Positions 18,893 through 27,779 of a stretch of DNA of 64,000 nucleotides are shown here, piece after piece (positions within the stretch are counted from its first letter, which is position 1; each line of letters opens with the position of its first letter). The stretch is from Dongia_B soli (GTDB taxonomy: Bacteria > Pseudomonadota > Alphaproteobacteria > Dongiales > Dongiaceae): positions 1,167,366 to 1,231,365 of the forward strand of contig NZ_JAXCLW010000002.1 of NCBI RefSeq assembly GCF_034044715.1. The letters are read 5' to 3'. A program made the translations under genes and the position numbers. The notes beneath the pieces were generated by a model, which was not told the DNA's origin, ran no database searches, and worked only from the letters and a program-made list of their open reading frames with translations.

Positions 18893-18986
18893 TCCCTACG
18901 CCAGTATGAACTGGATCAGGTTCATAGGGTTCCGGCGCTGCCTTGCGGCCTGCCGTATCTCAGCCCCTTGTCGGGGCACCCCTGGT
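18893..18986 (-). ncRNA. TPP riboswitch (THI element)
   Basis: Read on the minus strand the segment has the conserved THI parts in order: GGGGTGCC near the 5' side, GGGGCTGAGA, a variable stem, ACCC, TGAACCTGATC and CTGGCGTAGGGA. It lies about 110 bp before thiC. Thiamine pyrophosphate binding should switch off the operon, by terminator or by masking the thiC ribosome site; I could not decide which. Confidence 0.95.
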
Positions 18987-18993
18987 GATAGTG

Positions 18994-19330
18994 CAAATCT
19001 GCCCGCTGCCACCTGGAATGTCAACGCAGCCGTGCGCCCGCTATAAGCGAGCGGTCGACTCCCTTCGCAGTGACGGCTCGAAGGGCGCAACTTCAACGAT
19101 GCGCCCCTTGCAGCAAGCACCATGTTGAACTGATCATCACCTCCGGCAAGGTCCGGCCCCAGCGGATAATTTGCCGGCGCGCGCCAAGTTTCTCCCCAAG
19201 CCGTTTGCCGCTCGCGGTCTGAGCGCACCGCTGCACGGTTTTTCCAGGCCGCCTGCGCCTTAGGCGCCGGTCAGTCTTTCTCTGAACTCCTCGGTTACCT
19301 ATTTCCCCATATCGCCGATGGCGCAGTGAG
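18994..19330. other. Intergenic region upstream of the thi operon
   Basis: Must contain the thiC promoter. Open frames across it overlap the riboswitch and show no ribosome site or recognisable product. The right end runs into the repeated cupin block. Confidence 0.4.
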
Positions 19331-19906
19331 GGGCTCGGCTGCGTGACGGCCGGGTTCGGTTCGGCCGAGGGCCCTGCGCCGAGCCTGATGCCGTCGGCGA
19401 GGACCGTGGCCAGCAGACAGCACCTTCGAGCTGGATAAGGGGACACGGCCATGGCGCGGTGGTACAGGCAAAATTGCGAGTCTTGGTGCTGTTTCATCAC
19501 CAGGGCGGTGCGCATGTTTTCACCACAACTAGCGATCCGAGACAACTGCGATAGCAGCTCGGCATATTTGAAATGGAGCCTCAAAATGAAACATGCACTT
19601 CTTGCTACGGCCGCGGTTATCCTCGCCGCCACGGTAACGCTGACTGACGCGGGCGCAACAGCGCCGGCGACAACGCAAGCTAGGGCCGAAGTCCATGAGA
19701 TGATGACGCAGTCGTTCAAGGGCGCACAAACCGTCTCAGGTAAGGAACTGATCTTCGCCAGGGGGGCGGGGTGTTACCGACCGGAGCCGGGTTCTCATCG
19801 CACGCGCATCGGAAATGGGTGTTAAACGGTCGACCTATCATCGAGCCATTGATGAAGAGAAGCCCGCTATAATCCTCCGCCGGCTCGAGGCCGGCGATCG
19901 ATAGGA
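19331..19906 (+). repeat. Degenerate direct repeat, copy A
   Basis: Matches 20685-21514 in order: a GC-rich head (GGCTCGGCTG…), the segment with GGTACAGGCAAAATTGCGA and CCAGGGCGGTGC, then a cupin reading frame and a tail ending GGCGATCGATAGGAG. Copy A lacks about 230 bp in the middle that in copy B encodes a carboxymuconolactone-decarboxylase remnant. Confidence 0.7.
19586..19825 (+). pseudogene. Secreted cupin-domain protein, copy A, frameshifted
   Basis: ATG 19586 is preceded by TGGAGCC and starts a Sec signal peptide (MKHALLATAAVILAATVTLT). The first 56 residues resemble copy B at 21179. After GKELIFA the frame leaves the cupin sequence; the shifted frame reads GVLPTGAGFSSHAHRKWV, which resembles VFPIGAASPSHTHPKSV of copy B. 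The metal-binding histidine region is therefore out of frame and the product should be non-functional. Confidence 0.6.
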
Positions 19907-19919
19907 GCAGATTAAAGGA

Positions 19920-19943
19920 GCCCCGTGCATGATTGCACGGGGC
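19920..19943 (-). terminator. Strong hairpin downstream of the PLD-type gene
   Basis: Perfect 10-bp inverted repeat GCCCCGTGCA/TGCACGGGGC with a TGAT loop, 66 bp after the stop at 20010. On the minus strand it is followed by a weak T-containing tract (CTCCTTTAA). Likely a terminator for the leftward gene. Confidence 0.6.
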
Positions 19944-20009
19944 CAGTCAACGTTACGAGTTGTGGGGAATGCTCGCGATGACCAACCGGTCGATTCACGT
20001 AAGTTCCGA

Positions 20010-20536
20010 TTATTTCCGCCGATACTTCCGCGGAACAGCGGCCCTCGCTTCCCAATTCGCGAGGTATTGACGCGCCAGATCTGCGTCGCGAACGACAAGC
20101 AACTTTTCAGCGTTCTTCCCCTGCGCAGCTTTGGTGAAATTGAAGCTGCGAGTGATCACGGTTTCGCCTTCGATCACCATCACGTTGTTATGGGCGATGG
20201 CGACCTTGTAGTCGATTGCCACTGGCACGCCGGCATTTTGCAGATAGGTGGCGCCGGTGTATTTGGCGGTCGCCCGGCTCTTGTCGAGGATCACCTGCAC
20301 CTCGACGCCGCGACGATACGCATCGTCGAGGGCCTTGGCAATCGGCGCGCGGAAGTGAAGCTATAGGCCTGCACGCGGATCTGCCTTTTCGCAGCACTGA
20401 TCGCGGTGACAATCAAATCGGTGCAAGGCCCGCCCGGCGTAAAGCAGGTCGTGATGGATGGCGTAGCTACTGCTGGCGCCGCCGCTGTTATCGCAAGGCC
20501 GATCGCAAGAAGACTGATTCGTAAAAGCCAGCGCAT
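20010..20536 (-). pseudogene. Phospholipase D-family endonuclease (Nuc-like), broken
   Basis: ATG 20536 starts a signal peptide (LLRISLLAIGLAITAAAP) followed by FTPGGPCTDLIVTAISAAK and VQAYSFTSA, typical of secreted single-HKD nucleases. At about 20350 the frame shifts; the rest continues in another frame (VILDKSRATAKYTGATYLQ...) to the stop at 20010. The catalytic motif, normally HxKxxxxD followed by GSFNFT, reads HNNVMVIE…RSFNFT, so the lysine is asparagine and the aspartate glutamate. Both the frameshift and the lost active-site residue argue for an inactive relic rather than a read error. Confidence 0.75.
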
Positions 20537-20957
20537 CGCAACCCGGAATCTTCGATCGGCCTCCGCATGGCGGCCGGCTGCATCGACGAAGTTCACGGCT
20601 CCAAACGCTTTCGAATTTCATCGCTAGATGGGTTGATGAAGACGTCGGGGCGCCCTGGTCATCGCGGATGGCCCAGTTGTGGGACGGCTCGGCTGGGTGG
20701 CTGTGGGGTTCGGTCTGGCCGAGCTGCTGGGGGTGCTGGCCAACGGCCGAGGGCCTCAGGTCGAGTCTGAGCGTCGGCAAGGACCGTGGTCAGCAGACAG
20801 CATGATCGAGCTGGACAGGGGGACTCGGCCATCGCGCGATGGTACAGGCAAAATTGCGAATCTCGGCGCTGTTTTATGACCAGGGCGGTGCCCATGTTTT
20901 TTACTACTACTAGAGGTGCTGTCGCCCGGTACAACGCTCCTTGCTTTCAGGAGATGA

Positions 20958-21146
20958 CAGAAGAACGCGGCGACGTCGGCAAGTGAAGCTGTTGCCAAAA
21001 CAGGCGTGCCGGATGGCGAATACGAAGCCGGGGTCGCCATGTTCGACCAAAAGCAACTGACCGACCTCACGATCGCGTTCGATCTGATGAATGCCTACAA
21101 CCGGATGGCGCAGCTTCCGCAGTCACCTGCTGCGACCAAGCAATAG
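20958..21146 (+). pseudogene. Carboxymuconolactone decarboxylase (AhpD-like) 3' fragment
   Basis: Open without a start codon. It reads VAKTGVPDGEYEAGVAMF, then QLTDLTIAFDLMNAYNRMA, the usual C-terminal part of CMD/AhpD-family proteins (VDLTLAI..MNAYNRLA). The 5' half with the CxxC centre is missing. It ends 32 bp before the cupin start, suggesting an original CMD-cupin operon. Confidence 0.6.
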
Positions 21147-21178
21147 CAGCCTCGGCACTATTTAAATTGGAGCCTAAA

Positions 21179-21445
21179 ATGAGACATGCACTTTTCGCCG
21201 CTGGCGCGGCTATCCTCGCCGCCACTACGATGCTGACCGGCGCGGGCGGAACACCGCAGGGGACAACGCAAGCTGGGGGCAAGCTCCAGGAGACGATCAC
21301 GCCGCTGTTGAAGGACGAACCACAAAACGTCCCCGGTAAGGCACTGCTCTTGGCCGACGTGGTGTTCCCGATAGGCGCCGCCTCCCCATCGCACACCCAT
21401 CCGAAGTCGGTGTTCATCCGGTCGACCTATCATGAGCGCCATTGA
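21179..21445 (+). pseudogene. Secreted cupin-domain protein, copy B, truncated
   Basis: ATG 21179 with GGAG six bases upstream, signal peptide (RHALFAAGAAILAATTML), then the start of a cupin barrel (ADVVFPIGAASPSHTHPKSVFI) with both metal-binding histidines. The frame ends at 21445, but AIDDEKPRVYI continues in a shifted frame just beyond, so the second cupin motif is lost. Confidence 0.6.
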
Positions 21446-21519
21446 TGACGAGAAGCCCCGGGTCTATATAGCCATCCCGCCGGCGGCTCGAGCCCGGCGA
21501 TCGATAGGAGCGTAATGTC

Positions 21520-22200
21520 ATGACTTTATTGTTCGCCGATGACTTTTCGGCCGACCGCGCCGCCTTGGTGACACGTCGCGATTTTGCCTGCCGTGTTATC
21601 GGCACCGCCGCTCTGACCATAACCTTCGGTTTTGCGGCAGGGAGGGCCGTCGCAAACGATCGCGCGATCTTTGGAAATGTCCGGCAAAAGCGTCAGATCG
21701 CAGGTGCCTCTTTCGGCAAGTACACTCGCCTTTTACACGTCGACGACAAGGTCTTCCAAAGCGATCTGCTGTGGACCGGGAAAGATGGGCAATTACAGGT
21801 GGCGATGCTCGACGGCAGCAGTTTGAGCCTCGGCGAGAATGCTGAAGTTCAGTTGAATGATTCGCTTGCCGGCAATACTTTCTCCAGCTTCCTCCATATC
21901 CTCGACGGCGCCTTCTGCTTCAACAGCGGTAAAGCAGAAAGGCCCCCGGCATCCCCGAAAATCGAGACGCCCTTCGCTATATTGAGCTTGCGCGGCACCG
22001 AGGTCTTTGCTGGCCGCTTCGAAAGCTCTTACGACATTTTTGTTTCCAGCGGCGAGGTTGAAGTGCAAAACGATGCGGGGGCGGTCACCCTGAAAGCCGG
22101 TCACGGCACGTCGCTGCGGGCGCGCAATGTTCCGCCGACACGGCCCGAAGTCTGGAGCGATGCGAAAATCAAACGCGCGCGCGCATTGGCAGGGGAATAG
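21520..22200 (+). CDS. FecR-domain exported protein
   Basis: 226 aa. The N-terminus (VTRRDFACRVIGTAALTITFGFA) looks like a twin-arginine signal. The core VDDKVFQSDLLWTGKDGQLQVAMLDGSSLSLGENAEVQLN and PFAILSLRGTEVFAGRF is a FecR-type domain as in periplasmic sensor or surface proteins. No sigma factor or TonB receptor lies nearby, so this is not a classical FecIR system. AGGAG lies about 10 bases before ATG 21520. It follows the decayed cupin block and precedes the multicopper oxidase by 484 bp. Confidence 0.7.
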   Translation: MTLLFADDFSADRAALVTRRDFACRVIGTAALTITFGFAAGRAVANDRAIFGNVRQKRQIAGASFGKYTRLLHVDDKVFQSDLLWTGKDGQLQVAMLDGSSLSLGENAEVQLNDSLAGNTFSSFLHILDGAFCFNSGKAERPPASPKIETPFAILSLRGTEVFAGRFESSYDIFVSSGEVEVQNDAGAVTLKAGHGTSLRARNVPPTRPEVWSDAKIKRARALAGE

Positions 22201-22684
22201 TGCCTGTCAGCCCGGCGAGGTTGACCCAGCATCAGCCATTTGTATGGTTCGATCCGGAAGATATCGTTCAATTCAATTAGCGATGAAATCGCCAACTTCA
22301 TGCAGAAGTGAGCGCCGGACGGGGCCAGTGAAACGCATGATAGCGCCTCGAACCGCTGATCAGGATCGGGTCCTGGGAGTGTATGGCCAATGGCTTCGGA
22401 AGCTGAGCGTCGGGTCCCAGCCGAAATGAGGACAGCTCGATGTCAGGAGGTGGCCTGAGGATCGGCAAGTTGGTACCCGCCGCTTCATCGGTTCTCGATA
22501 TGGCAACCCCATCGTAAACTCCATTCGGAGCTTCAGCCAATGCCACGGGCCGCTCTCTCCGGAGCCTTATGTGCGACGCCGCTTGGATCGAAGGCACTTG
22601 CGGTCGCGCGAGCCAGAGCACGGGAGCTTTTCAGCGAACTGATGGAGCACCGTGAGTGCGTGACGTTGGCCTAGGAGGATAGCG
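22201..22684. other. Intergenic region before the multicopper oxidase
   Basis: 484 bp without a convincing gene; short frames have no ribosome sites. Presumably holds the oxidase promoter. No copper-responsive operator could be assigned. Confidence 0.4.
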
Positions 22685-24097
22685 ATGACTGCCAGAGCTC
22701 CCCACAAATCCTGGACGGCACAGGTCGGCCGTCGAAAAGTGTTGGCGGGGACAGGCGCCATGGCGTTGGCGTACCTTGCGGATCGCTGCGTCAGCTACGC
22801 CAAGGCTACTGTTCCGTCCGCCGACCACACGATCCGTATTGCGCCGATCTCCCTAGAGATCGCGCCGGGCAAGGTGATCAAAACGACCGGCTACAATGGC
22901 ACGGTCCCTGGCCCATTGCTGCGCCTTCACGAGGGCAAGCCAGCAGTCATCAACGTCATCAACGAGTCCGGCTACTTAAATCTGGTCCACTGGCACGGGC
23001 TCATCATCCCCTCGCAGCAGGACGGCTCCGCCGAGGAGGGCTCGCAAGCCATCCCGCCCGGGGGCTCCTTGCGCTACGCCTTCACGCCGGGGCCAACGGG
23101 AACTCGCTGGTACCACAGCCATGCGATGGCGATGACCGATCTCACTCGGAGCACCTATTCCGGCGAGTTCGGCTTTCTGGTGGTGGAGCCCACGCACGAT
23201 CCCGGTCGCTATGACCGTGAGGTTACCCTCGCCGCCCATCACTGGGAGGGACATTGGGTCAGCATGCAAGATATCCGGAAAGGCCCGCCGCCGGACAATG
23301 GCCTGGAGGCGATGTACCGCTCGGCAACGCTCGGCGAGCGGATGCTGGGCCACGGTGAACCGATCCGGGTACGTCAAGGCGAACGGGTGCTGTTCCGGTT
23401 GCTCAACGCCAGCGGCAGCATGGGCATCTCGCTGGCGCTGTCAGGCCACCGTTTCACCGTCATCGCCCTCGACGGCAATCCTGTACCGACGCCGATGACG
23501 GTGGATGCGGTGGAACTCGACGTGGCCGAGCGGGCGGACGTCATCGTGGAGATGAACAACCCGGGCGTCTGGGTGTTCGGTTCGACCGACGAGGACGACC
23601 GCAACATGGGTATGGGTGTGATCATCGAATATGCCGACCGCGGCGGCGACCCGCAATGGGTTGCACCGCCGAAGGCGCCTTGGAACTACACGGCCTTCGG
23701 TCGGACCAGTCCCGCCGCGATGCCGGACGAGGTCATTGATCTGAAGTTCGAGAAGATCCCCGGCGGCCGTGGCCGCTATAACCGCTGGACCATCAACGGC
23801 AAGTCCTGGCCCGACACGAACCCGCTATTCACCGTTCACCGGGGAAAGCGCTATCGGCTTGTGATGAACAACAACAGCGGCGACACTCATCCGGTGCATC
23901 TCCACCGGCACAGTTTCGAGATTACGAAGATCGGCAACAAAGCGACCTCGGGCGTGATGAAGGACACGATCAGCCTACCGCGCTACTCGGCTGCAGAGGT
24001 CGACTTCGTGGCCGACAATCCCGGCAACACGCTCTTCCATTGCCATCATCAGGACCATATGGACGAAGGCTTCGCCGGGCTGATCATCTACGGCTGA
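22685..24097 (+). CDS. Multicopper oxidase, Tat-exported
   Basis: 470 aa cupredoxin-type oxidase. The N-terminus GRRKVLAG plus hydrophobic stretch is a twin-arginine signal. The four copper motifs are complete: HWHG (residues 102-105), WYHSH (142-146), HPVHLHRH and HCHHQDHMDEG near the C-terminus. Such enzymes oxidise cuprous copper, phenols or metals in the periplasm. AGGAGG lies upstream of ATG 22685. The convergent neighbour is a Met/His-rich LTXXQ protein, which suggests copper handling; a laccase role on aromatics is the alternative. Confidence 0.92.
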   Translation: MTARAPHKSWTAQVGRRKVLAGTGAMALAYLADRCVSYAKATVPSADHTIRIAPISLEIAPGKVIKTTGYNGTVPGPLLRLHEGKPAVINVINESGYLNLVHWHGLIIPSQQDGSAEEGSQAIPPGGSLRYAFTPGPTGTRWYHSHAMAMTDLTRSTYSGEFGFLVVEPTHDPGRYDREVTLAAHHWEGHWVSMQDIRKGPPPDNGLEAMYRSATLGERMLGHGEPIRVRQGERVLFRLLNASGSMGISLALSGHRFTVIALDGNPVPTPMTVDAVELDVAERADVIVEMNNPGVWVFGSTDEDDRNMGMGVIIEYADRGGDPQWVAPPKAPWNYTAFGRTSPAAMPDEVIDLKFEKIPGGRGRYNRWTINGKSWPDTNPLFTVHRGKRYRLVMNNNSGDTHPVHLHRHSFEITKIGNKATSGVMKDTISLPRYSAAEVDFVADNPGNTLFHCHHQDHMDEGFAGLIIYG

Positions 24098-24127
24098 AAG
24101 CACGCAAGGGTAAACGAGAAGGGCGTG

Positions 24128-24766
24128 TTAGCGAATGATTCCCATCGGCCCGGCGAGTAGTTCATTCGCTAATTTTCGCTGATCGTCACTGAAGGAGGCA
24201 AATAACGGGTCGGCTGCTTCCTTTACGGACTTCAGCAGATCCAGACGGCTCTGCAGCCTCTCCTCATGCCTAGCCAGCCGATCCTGCCAGGGCATCGAGC
24301 GTTCACCGCTCCTCTGTCCGTTCATCATGTTCTTTTGCATTGCCGCCTTTCTGAGGGCCTCGGCGAACGTATTCCATTTATCCTCCTGATTCGGGGTGAT
24401 CCTGATTTCGGCCTTCAGATAGGCAATTCGCCCCTCGATATGATCAATCGACTCTTCGTGCGCCATGCCCCCGCCGTGATGCGCCATGCGCATCATGTTC
24501 ATCATCCCCATCATGGGACACATGCCAGCTCCGTGCATCATGCCGCCCTTCATCATGTCCTCAGGCGACATCATGCCTGGCGTCTGCCCCGTCATCTGCA
24601 TGGAGTTGCCGTCCACATCGGGCTGCATACCGTCCGTGGATTCGCCGGAGCCAACACCAGGCTGGCTCTGATCAGTGCCCTCATCAGACTGTGCGAGGGC
24701 ACCGGTTGCGCTCAGAAGAAAAGTCAGCGCGACGAGCAGAAGCATAATTGGTGAGGTTTTCATCAT
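24128..24766 (-). CDS. LTXXQ/Spy-like periplasmic protein, Met/His-rich
   Basis: 212 aa with a Sec signal (residues 1-25, ending ALA). Residues about 58-103 are rich in Met and His (MMKGGMMHGAG, MMGMMNMMRMAHHGGGM), a soft-metal binding pattern. The C-terminal half is the helical LTXXQ/CpxP/Spy-like region (RITPNQEDKWNTFAEALR; FSDDQRKLANELL). It may bind copper or act as a periplasmic chaperone. Ribosome site GGAGG precedes ATG 24766. It converges with the multicopper oxidase, leaving only 30 bp between stops. Confidence 0.8.
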   Translation of the reverse strand: MMKTSPIMLLLVALTFLLSATGALAQSDEGTDQSQPGVGSGESTDGMQPDVDGNSMQMTGQTPGMMSPEDMMKGGMMHGAGMCPMMGMMNMMRMAHHGGGMAHEESIDHIEGRIAYLKAEIRITPNQEDKWNTFAEALRKAAMQKNMMNGQRSGERSMPWQDRLARHEERLQSRLDLLKSVKEAADPLFASFSDDQRKLANELLAGPMGIIR

Positions 24767-25302
24767 GCACCTCCATGCTGCGGATCATTTCACATTGGGC
24801 TACAACTGTGTCCGCCATACACGGCCGTCGCCGAGCATTTATCTAACGAGCGCTTCTCGCCATATAAAAGAGAATCATGTTGATGCCTGCTTCAAAGCAC
24901 CTTTTTTGGGTACTGATCATGTGGCAACGAAGCGAGGTGCTGCTCTCGCTATCCCCGCCTCTCGCTTTGAGCTACCCGCGCCATAGCTTATTAATAGCAT
25001 AGATCTTGGACGCTTTGCCGTCTTTCGAAGCCGTCGCGACCGCCGCGCAGTATGTCCGTGCGGCTATGGCTGAGCCAAAGAGTGGCCTGTTCGCCCGGAT
25101 CAAGGCCGCAACCTTCTCGTTCGCGAGATGGTTGTAGCAGCCGAACACCATGGCGAACGGCAACTCATTGACCATTGGAATCCGGTTTGTGTGCTTCAGG
25201 GGTTCTTACGTTGGGGTCCTTTAAATGTCCCAGCAATGCTTTGCAGTCGTTGGTCCAGGCATCGGTTAATCAACGACTACCATGGCGAGCCGTTGGTACC
25301 TC
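24767..25302. other. Gene-poor region with one doubtful small frame
   Basis: Contains a 67-codon open frame on the minus strand (24972-25175; FGCYNHLANEKVAALIRANR…) with only a weak GGA before its ATG and no family I recognise. It may be a gene fragment. The rest holds the promoter for the LTXXQ gene; nothing else seen. Confidence 0.3.
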
Positions 25303-26685
25303 TTAAAACTGATTGACATCGATCTGTGCTTTACGCGCTTGAGCCCAACCATCTTGCGATCGGACGGTCGGCAAAGACACACTCACGACCGTACCCTGCC
25401 CCACCGCACTTGAGATCGTCAGATTGCCACCGTGTGCCTCAATTACGCCATTAGCGATCGCCAGTCCCAAACCTAGCCCCCCTCGCTCTCGATCTAGCAC
25501 ATTTTGCACCTGATAAAACGGCTTGGTCACATGGTGGAGTTCTGTCTCAGGGATACCAATTCCTCTATCCACAACTTCGAGAACAACCGACTCACCTCGC
25601 TGGTGGCACCTCACATCGACACGTTCACCCGAGGTCGTAAACCTAATAGCGTTCGACACAATATTAGTGATGGCTTGGTTCAGCCAGACGGCGTCGGCCA
25701 GTACTTGGATGGCGTCGGATGGCATGTGCGCGGCCAAGATTACGCCGACATCCTTGGCACCTGACTGCAATGCAGAAACACAGTCATTAAGAATGCTGCG
25801 GATATCCACGGGTTCCAATTTGAGTGTCAGTTTGCCGGTCGAGATCTTCGACATATTCAAGGTGTCATTGATGATGCGGCTCAATTGCCGACCGCTGGAG
25901 ATAATGTCTTCTAAAAATCTATTTCGAGAGTCCTCTGTCAGCGCGTGCGCCCGGGACCGGAGCAATTCGGAAAACCCGATGATGGCATTGAGCGGTGTCC
26001 TAAATTCGTGACTGGCTATGGCAAGGAACGTATCTTTGGCACGATTCGCGTGGTCCGCCCGTTCACGGGCCATATGCTCGGTATGAGCAAAAGCTTCTGC
26101 TTTAATAATGGCTTGACTCAGCATCCAGATCAGAATGCTCCCCGCGCTAATTACGCCCAGGAGCGCACCTAACACCGGATAGTATGAACTGCGCAACGTT
26201 TCCAGAGCTTGATTGTGTAACAGAACGCCCATCGTCCATGCTTGAATAGGATGTCCCAATGCGGTCAGGAGTTTCCTAACTGCAACGTGCTGCGACGGGT
26301 TAGCGCTATCGAGTCCATTGAGAGCTAACTGAATTTTAGCAACTGCAGGAACCAACAGATCCATTAGAGGCTGATAGTTTTTAGTGGTCCGGAGCTCGGA
26401 TCCCTCCTCTCCAGTCGCAATCGTATTTATTCGGCTTTCGAAAATTTCGAAGCGCTCCCGGACACTGTCAGCGGAGACCTCTGGGTCTTGGCTGTAGAAA
26501 GCATCCAGCAGACTCAAGGTTCTGAAATACTCAAGTTCAAGTTGGGCAGCCAGCCAGCTAGTGCTCCTTTGAGCCTGCGACAGTGCGGTGGAATTCTTGA
26601 CCAACAGGTAGGTGCTAAGGCCAAGTGCGCCCGCAAAGATTAGGGTGACGGCAAAGGCAGCCCAGTACTTCCGAACGATACTCAT
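25303..26685 (-). CDS. Membrane sensor histidine kinase
   Basis: 460 aa. Two membrane helices (about 9-29 and 169-190) bracket a ~140-residue periplasmic sensing region with no recognised fold; then a HisKA domain with phospho-acceptor H226 in ASHEFRTPLN and an HATPase domain (NAIRFT, DRGIGIP, GLGLGLAIA). No receiver domain and no response regulator gene lies nearby. Its start overlaps the stop of the secreted SUOX-like gene (ATGA, 26682-26685), so the two are coupled and the exported protein is probably part of the sensing. Confidence 0.9.
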   Translation of the reverse strand: MSIVRKYWAAFAVTLIFAGALGLSTYLLVKNSTALSQAQRSTSWLAAQLELEYFRTLSLLDAFYSQDPEVSADSVRERFEIFESRINTIATGEEGSELRTTKNYQPLMDLLVPAVAKIQLALNGLDSANPSQHVAVRKLLTALGHPIQAWTMGVLLHNQALETLRSSYYPVLGALLGVISAGSILIWMLSQAIIKAEAFAHTEHMARERADHANRAKDTFLAIASHEFRTPLNAIIGFSELLRSRAHALTEDSRNRFLEDIISSGRQLSRIINDTLNMSKISTGKLTLKLEPVDIRSILNDCVSALQSGAKDVGVILAAHMPSDAIQVLADAVWLNQAITNIVSNAIRFTTSGERVDVRCHQRGESVVLEVVDRGIGIPETELHHVTKPFYQVQNVLDRERGGLGLGLAIANGVIEAHGGNLTISSAVGQGTVVSVSLPTVRSQDGWAQARKAQIDVNQF

Positions 26686-27221
26686 TCAGGGCCGACCTCC
26701 AGCGTTCTGAGTTGCCATATCATTCTCGACTGAACATCCTTTGAGCCGAGGCTATCTGGATAGATGATCCATAGTGGTCCTTTACTCGCGATCGACATGT
26801 ATTGGCCATTCCGGCGGTAGGCGATCAGAACCGTGGTCGCGTGCAGGTCTTCTTCCGGGATTGCGACGGAATAGTCGTTGAGCGCGTAGGCCATCACAGA
26901 CATATTTTTGGCCCGAAGGTAGGTCAGGAGATCAATAAGCTTGACGCCGTCGAAGGTTTGCGGCCCATCGGTCCAGGCTGTTGCCGTTGTGACTGTTGTG
27001 TTGGGCAATGCTTCCAGCATCTTCATATCGAAGTTTGCCACGCCCCCTGCATTTGTGCGCGAAATAGCACCTGAGACCGTCAGCACCACCTTGCCGGTCG
27101 GCAGCTGCAAAGGCTGCGCACGCCCAGAAGCGGGAGACGCTATCAGCGATAAAGCGGCAATAACGATAGATAGGACTGCCCGGAGTGTCGGCTGGCAGGA
27201 AGCTTGGGCACGGATCGACAT
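26682..27221 (-). CDS. Exported molybdopterin-binding-like (SUOX-type) domain protein
   Basis: 179 aa with a Sec signal (about 1-35). The mature part GKVVLTVSGAISRTN, FDMKMLEALP, FDGVKLIDLLTYL and IIYPD resembles the oxidoreductase molybdopterin-binding domain in a small stand-alone form. The cysteine that binds molybdenum in YedY/SUOX enzymes is not apparent, so it may bind a ligand rather than catalyse. Translationally coupled to the histidine kinase downstream. AAGG precedes ATG 27221. Confidence 0.7.
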   Translation of the reverse strand: MSIRAQASCQPTLRAVLSIVIAALSLIASPASGRAQPLQLPTGKVVLTVSGAISRTNAGGVANFDMKMLEALPNTTVTTATAWTDGPQTFDGVKLIDLLTYLRAKNMSVMAYALNDYSVAIPEEDLHATTVLIAYRRNGQYMSIASKGPLWIIYPDSLGSKDVQSRMIWQLRTLEVGPE

Positions 27222-27640
27222 TTTTTACCTTGATTGAATTGATGCCCCAGGGGCCTGCCTGGACGCCAAATGATAGTGATGGCTCCTTTTGGAGATCTCA
27301 CTTTGCGAAGAAGCCAGCCTCGTCAGTTGCTCTACCAGTTCGACATCAGCTGGACTCGCTTCGATTGATCGCATGGAAACGGACGATCTTCAGCAATCCC
27401 GCCTCCAGCGTCCGCAGTCGATTGGTCGGCGTGTTAGCTCCGCAGCAACTGCACATCCCATGTCCCACGACTCGATCCCCGATGATTACGAACGGGATCC
27501 TAGAAAAAATTGCGGCGAAACTACTCCGTCAGGCCACATCGAGTGAGAAGTTTCAATAAGATTTTTATTTGCATTAGAGCTAAATGTTAACAGAACTGGA
27601 GCCTTGTGCTGTTATGAGCCCGACTGCCGGCCGCGCCGGG
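27222..27640. other. Intergenic region
   Basis: About 420 bp, with an AT-rich stretch at 27548-27600 that could hold a promoter. No gene recognised. Confidence 0.35.
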
Positions 27641-27647
27641 AGGACGC

Positions 27648-27740
27648 CCCCGTTCACGCCCTCGCTATGAATTTGCAGTTATCTTCGAAGTTGAACGAGA
27701 TCTCGTGGGCCCGGAACCTGCCCCCAGCCGCTCCGTCGTC
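27648..27740 (-). pseudogene. C-terminal fragment of an unknown family, also seen at 29757-30020
   Basis: The minus-strand frame reads GGRFRAHEISFNFEDNCKFIARA then stop, which resembles LRAGEVSFILDDDGKFIAR at the end of the relic starting at 29757. Only about 30 codons are left. The family is not recognised. Confidence 0.35.
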
Positions 27741-27779
27741 CTGTCGTCGACGCTTTGTCAGGTGCCGCGGGTTCCCTCA

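Larger units (their letters stand above)
20685..21514 (+). repeat. Degenerate direct repeat, copy B
   Basis: Counterpart of 19331-19906 and the longer of the two, retaining the carboxymuconolactone-decarboxylase remnant before the cupin gene. The two copies flank the PLD relic. Confidence 0.7.

Noticed and set aside
18896..19228. 110-codon minus-strand frame upstream of thiC
   Set aside because: Covers the TPP riboswitch and has no ribosome site or recognisable product.
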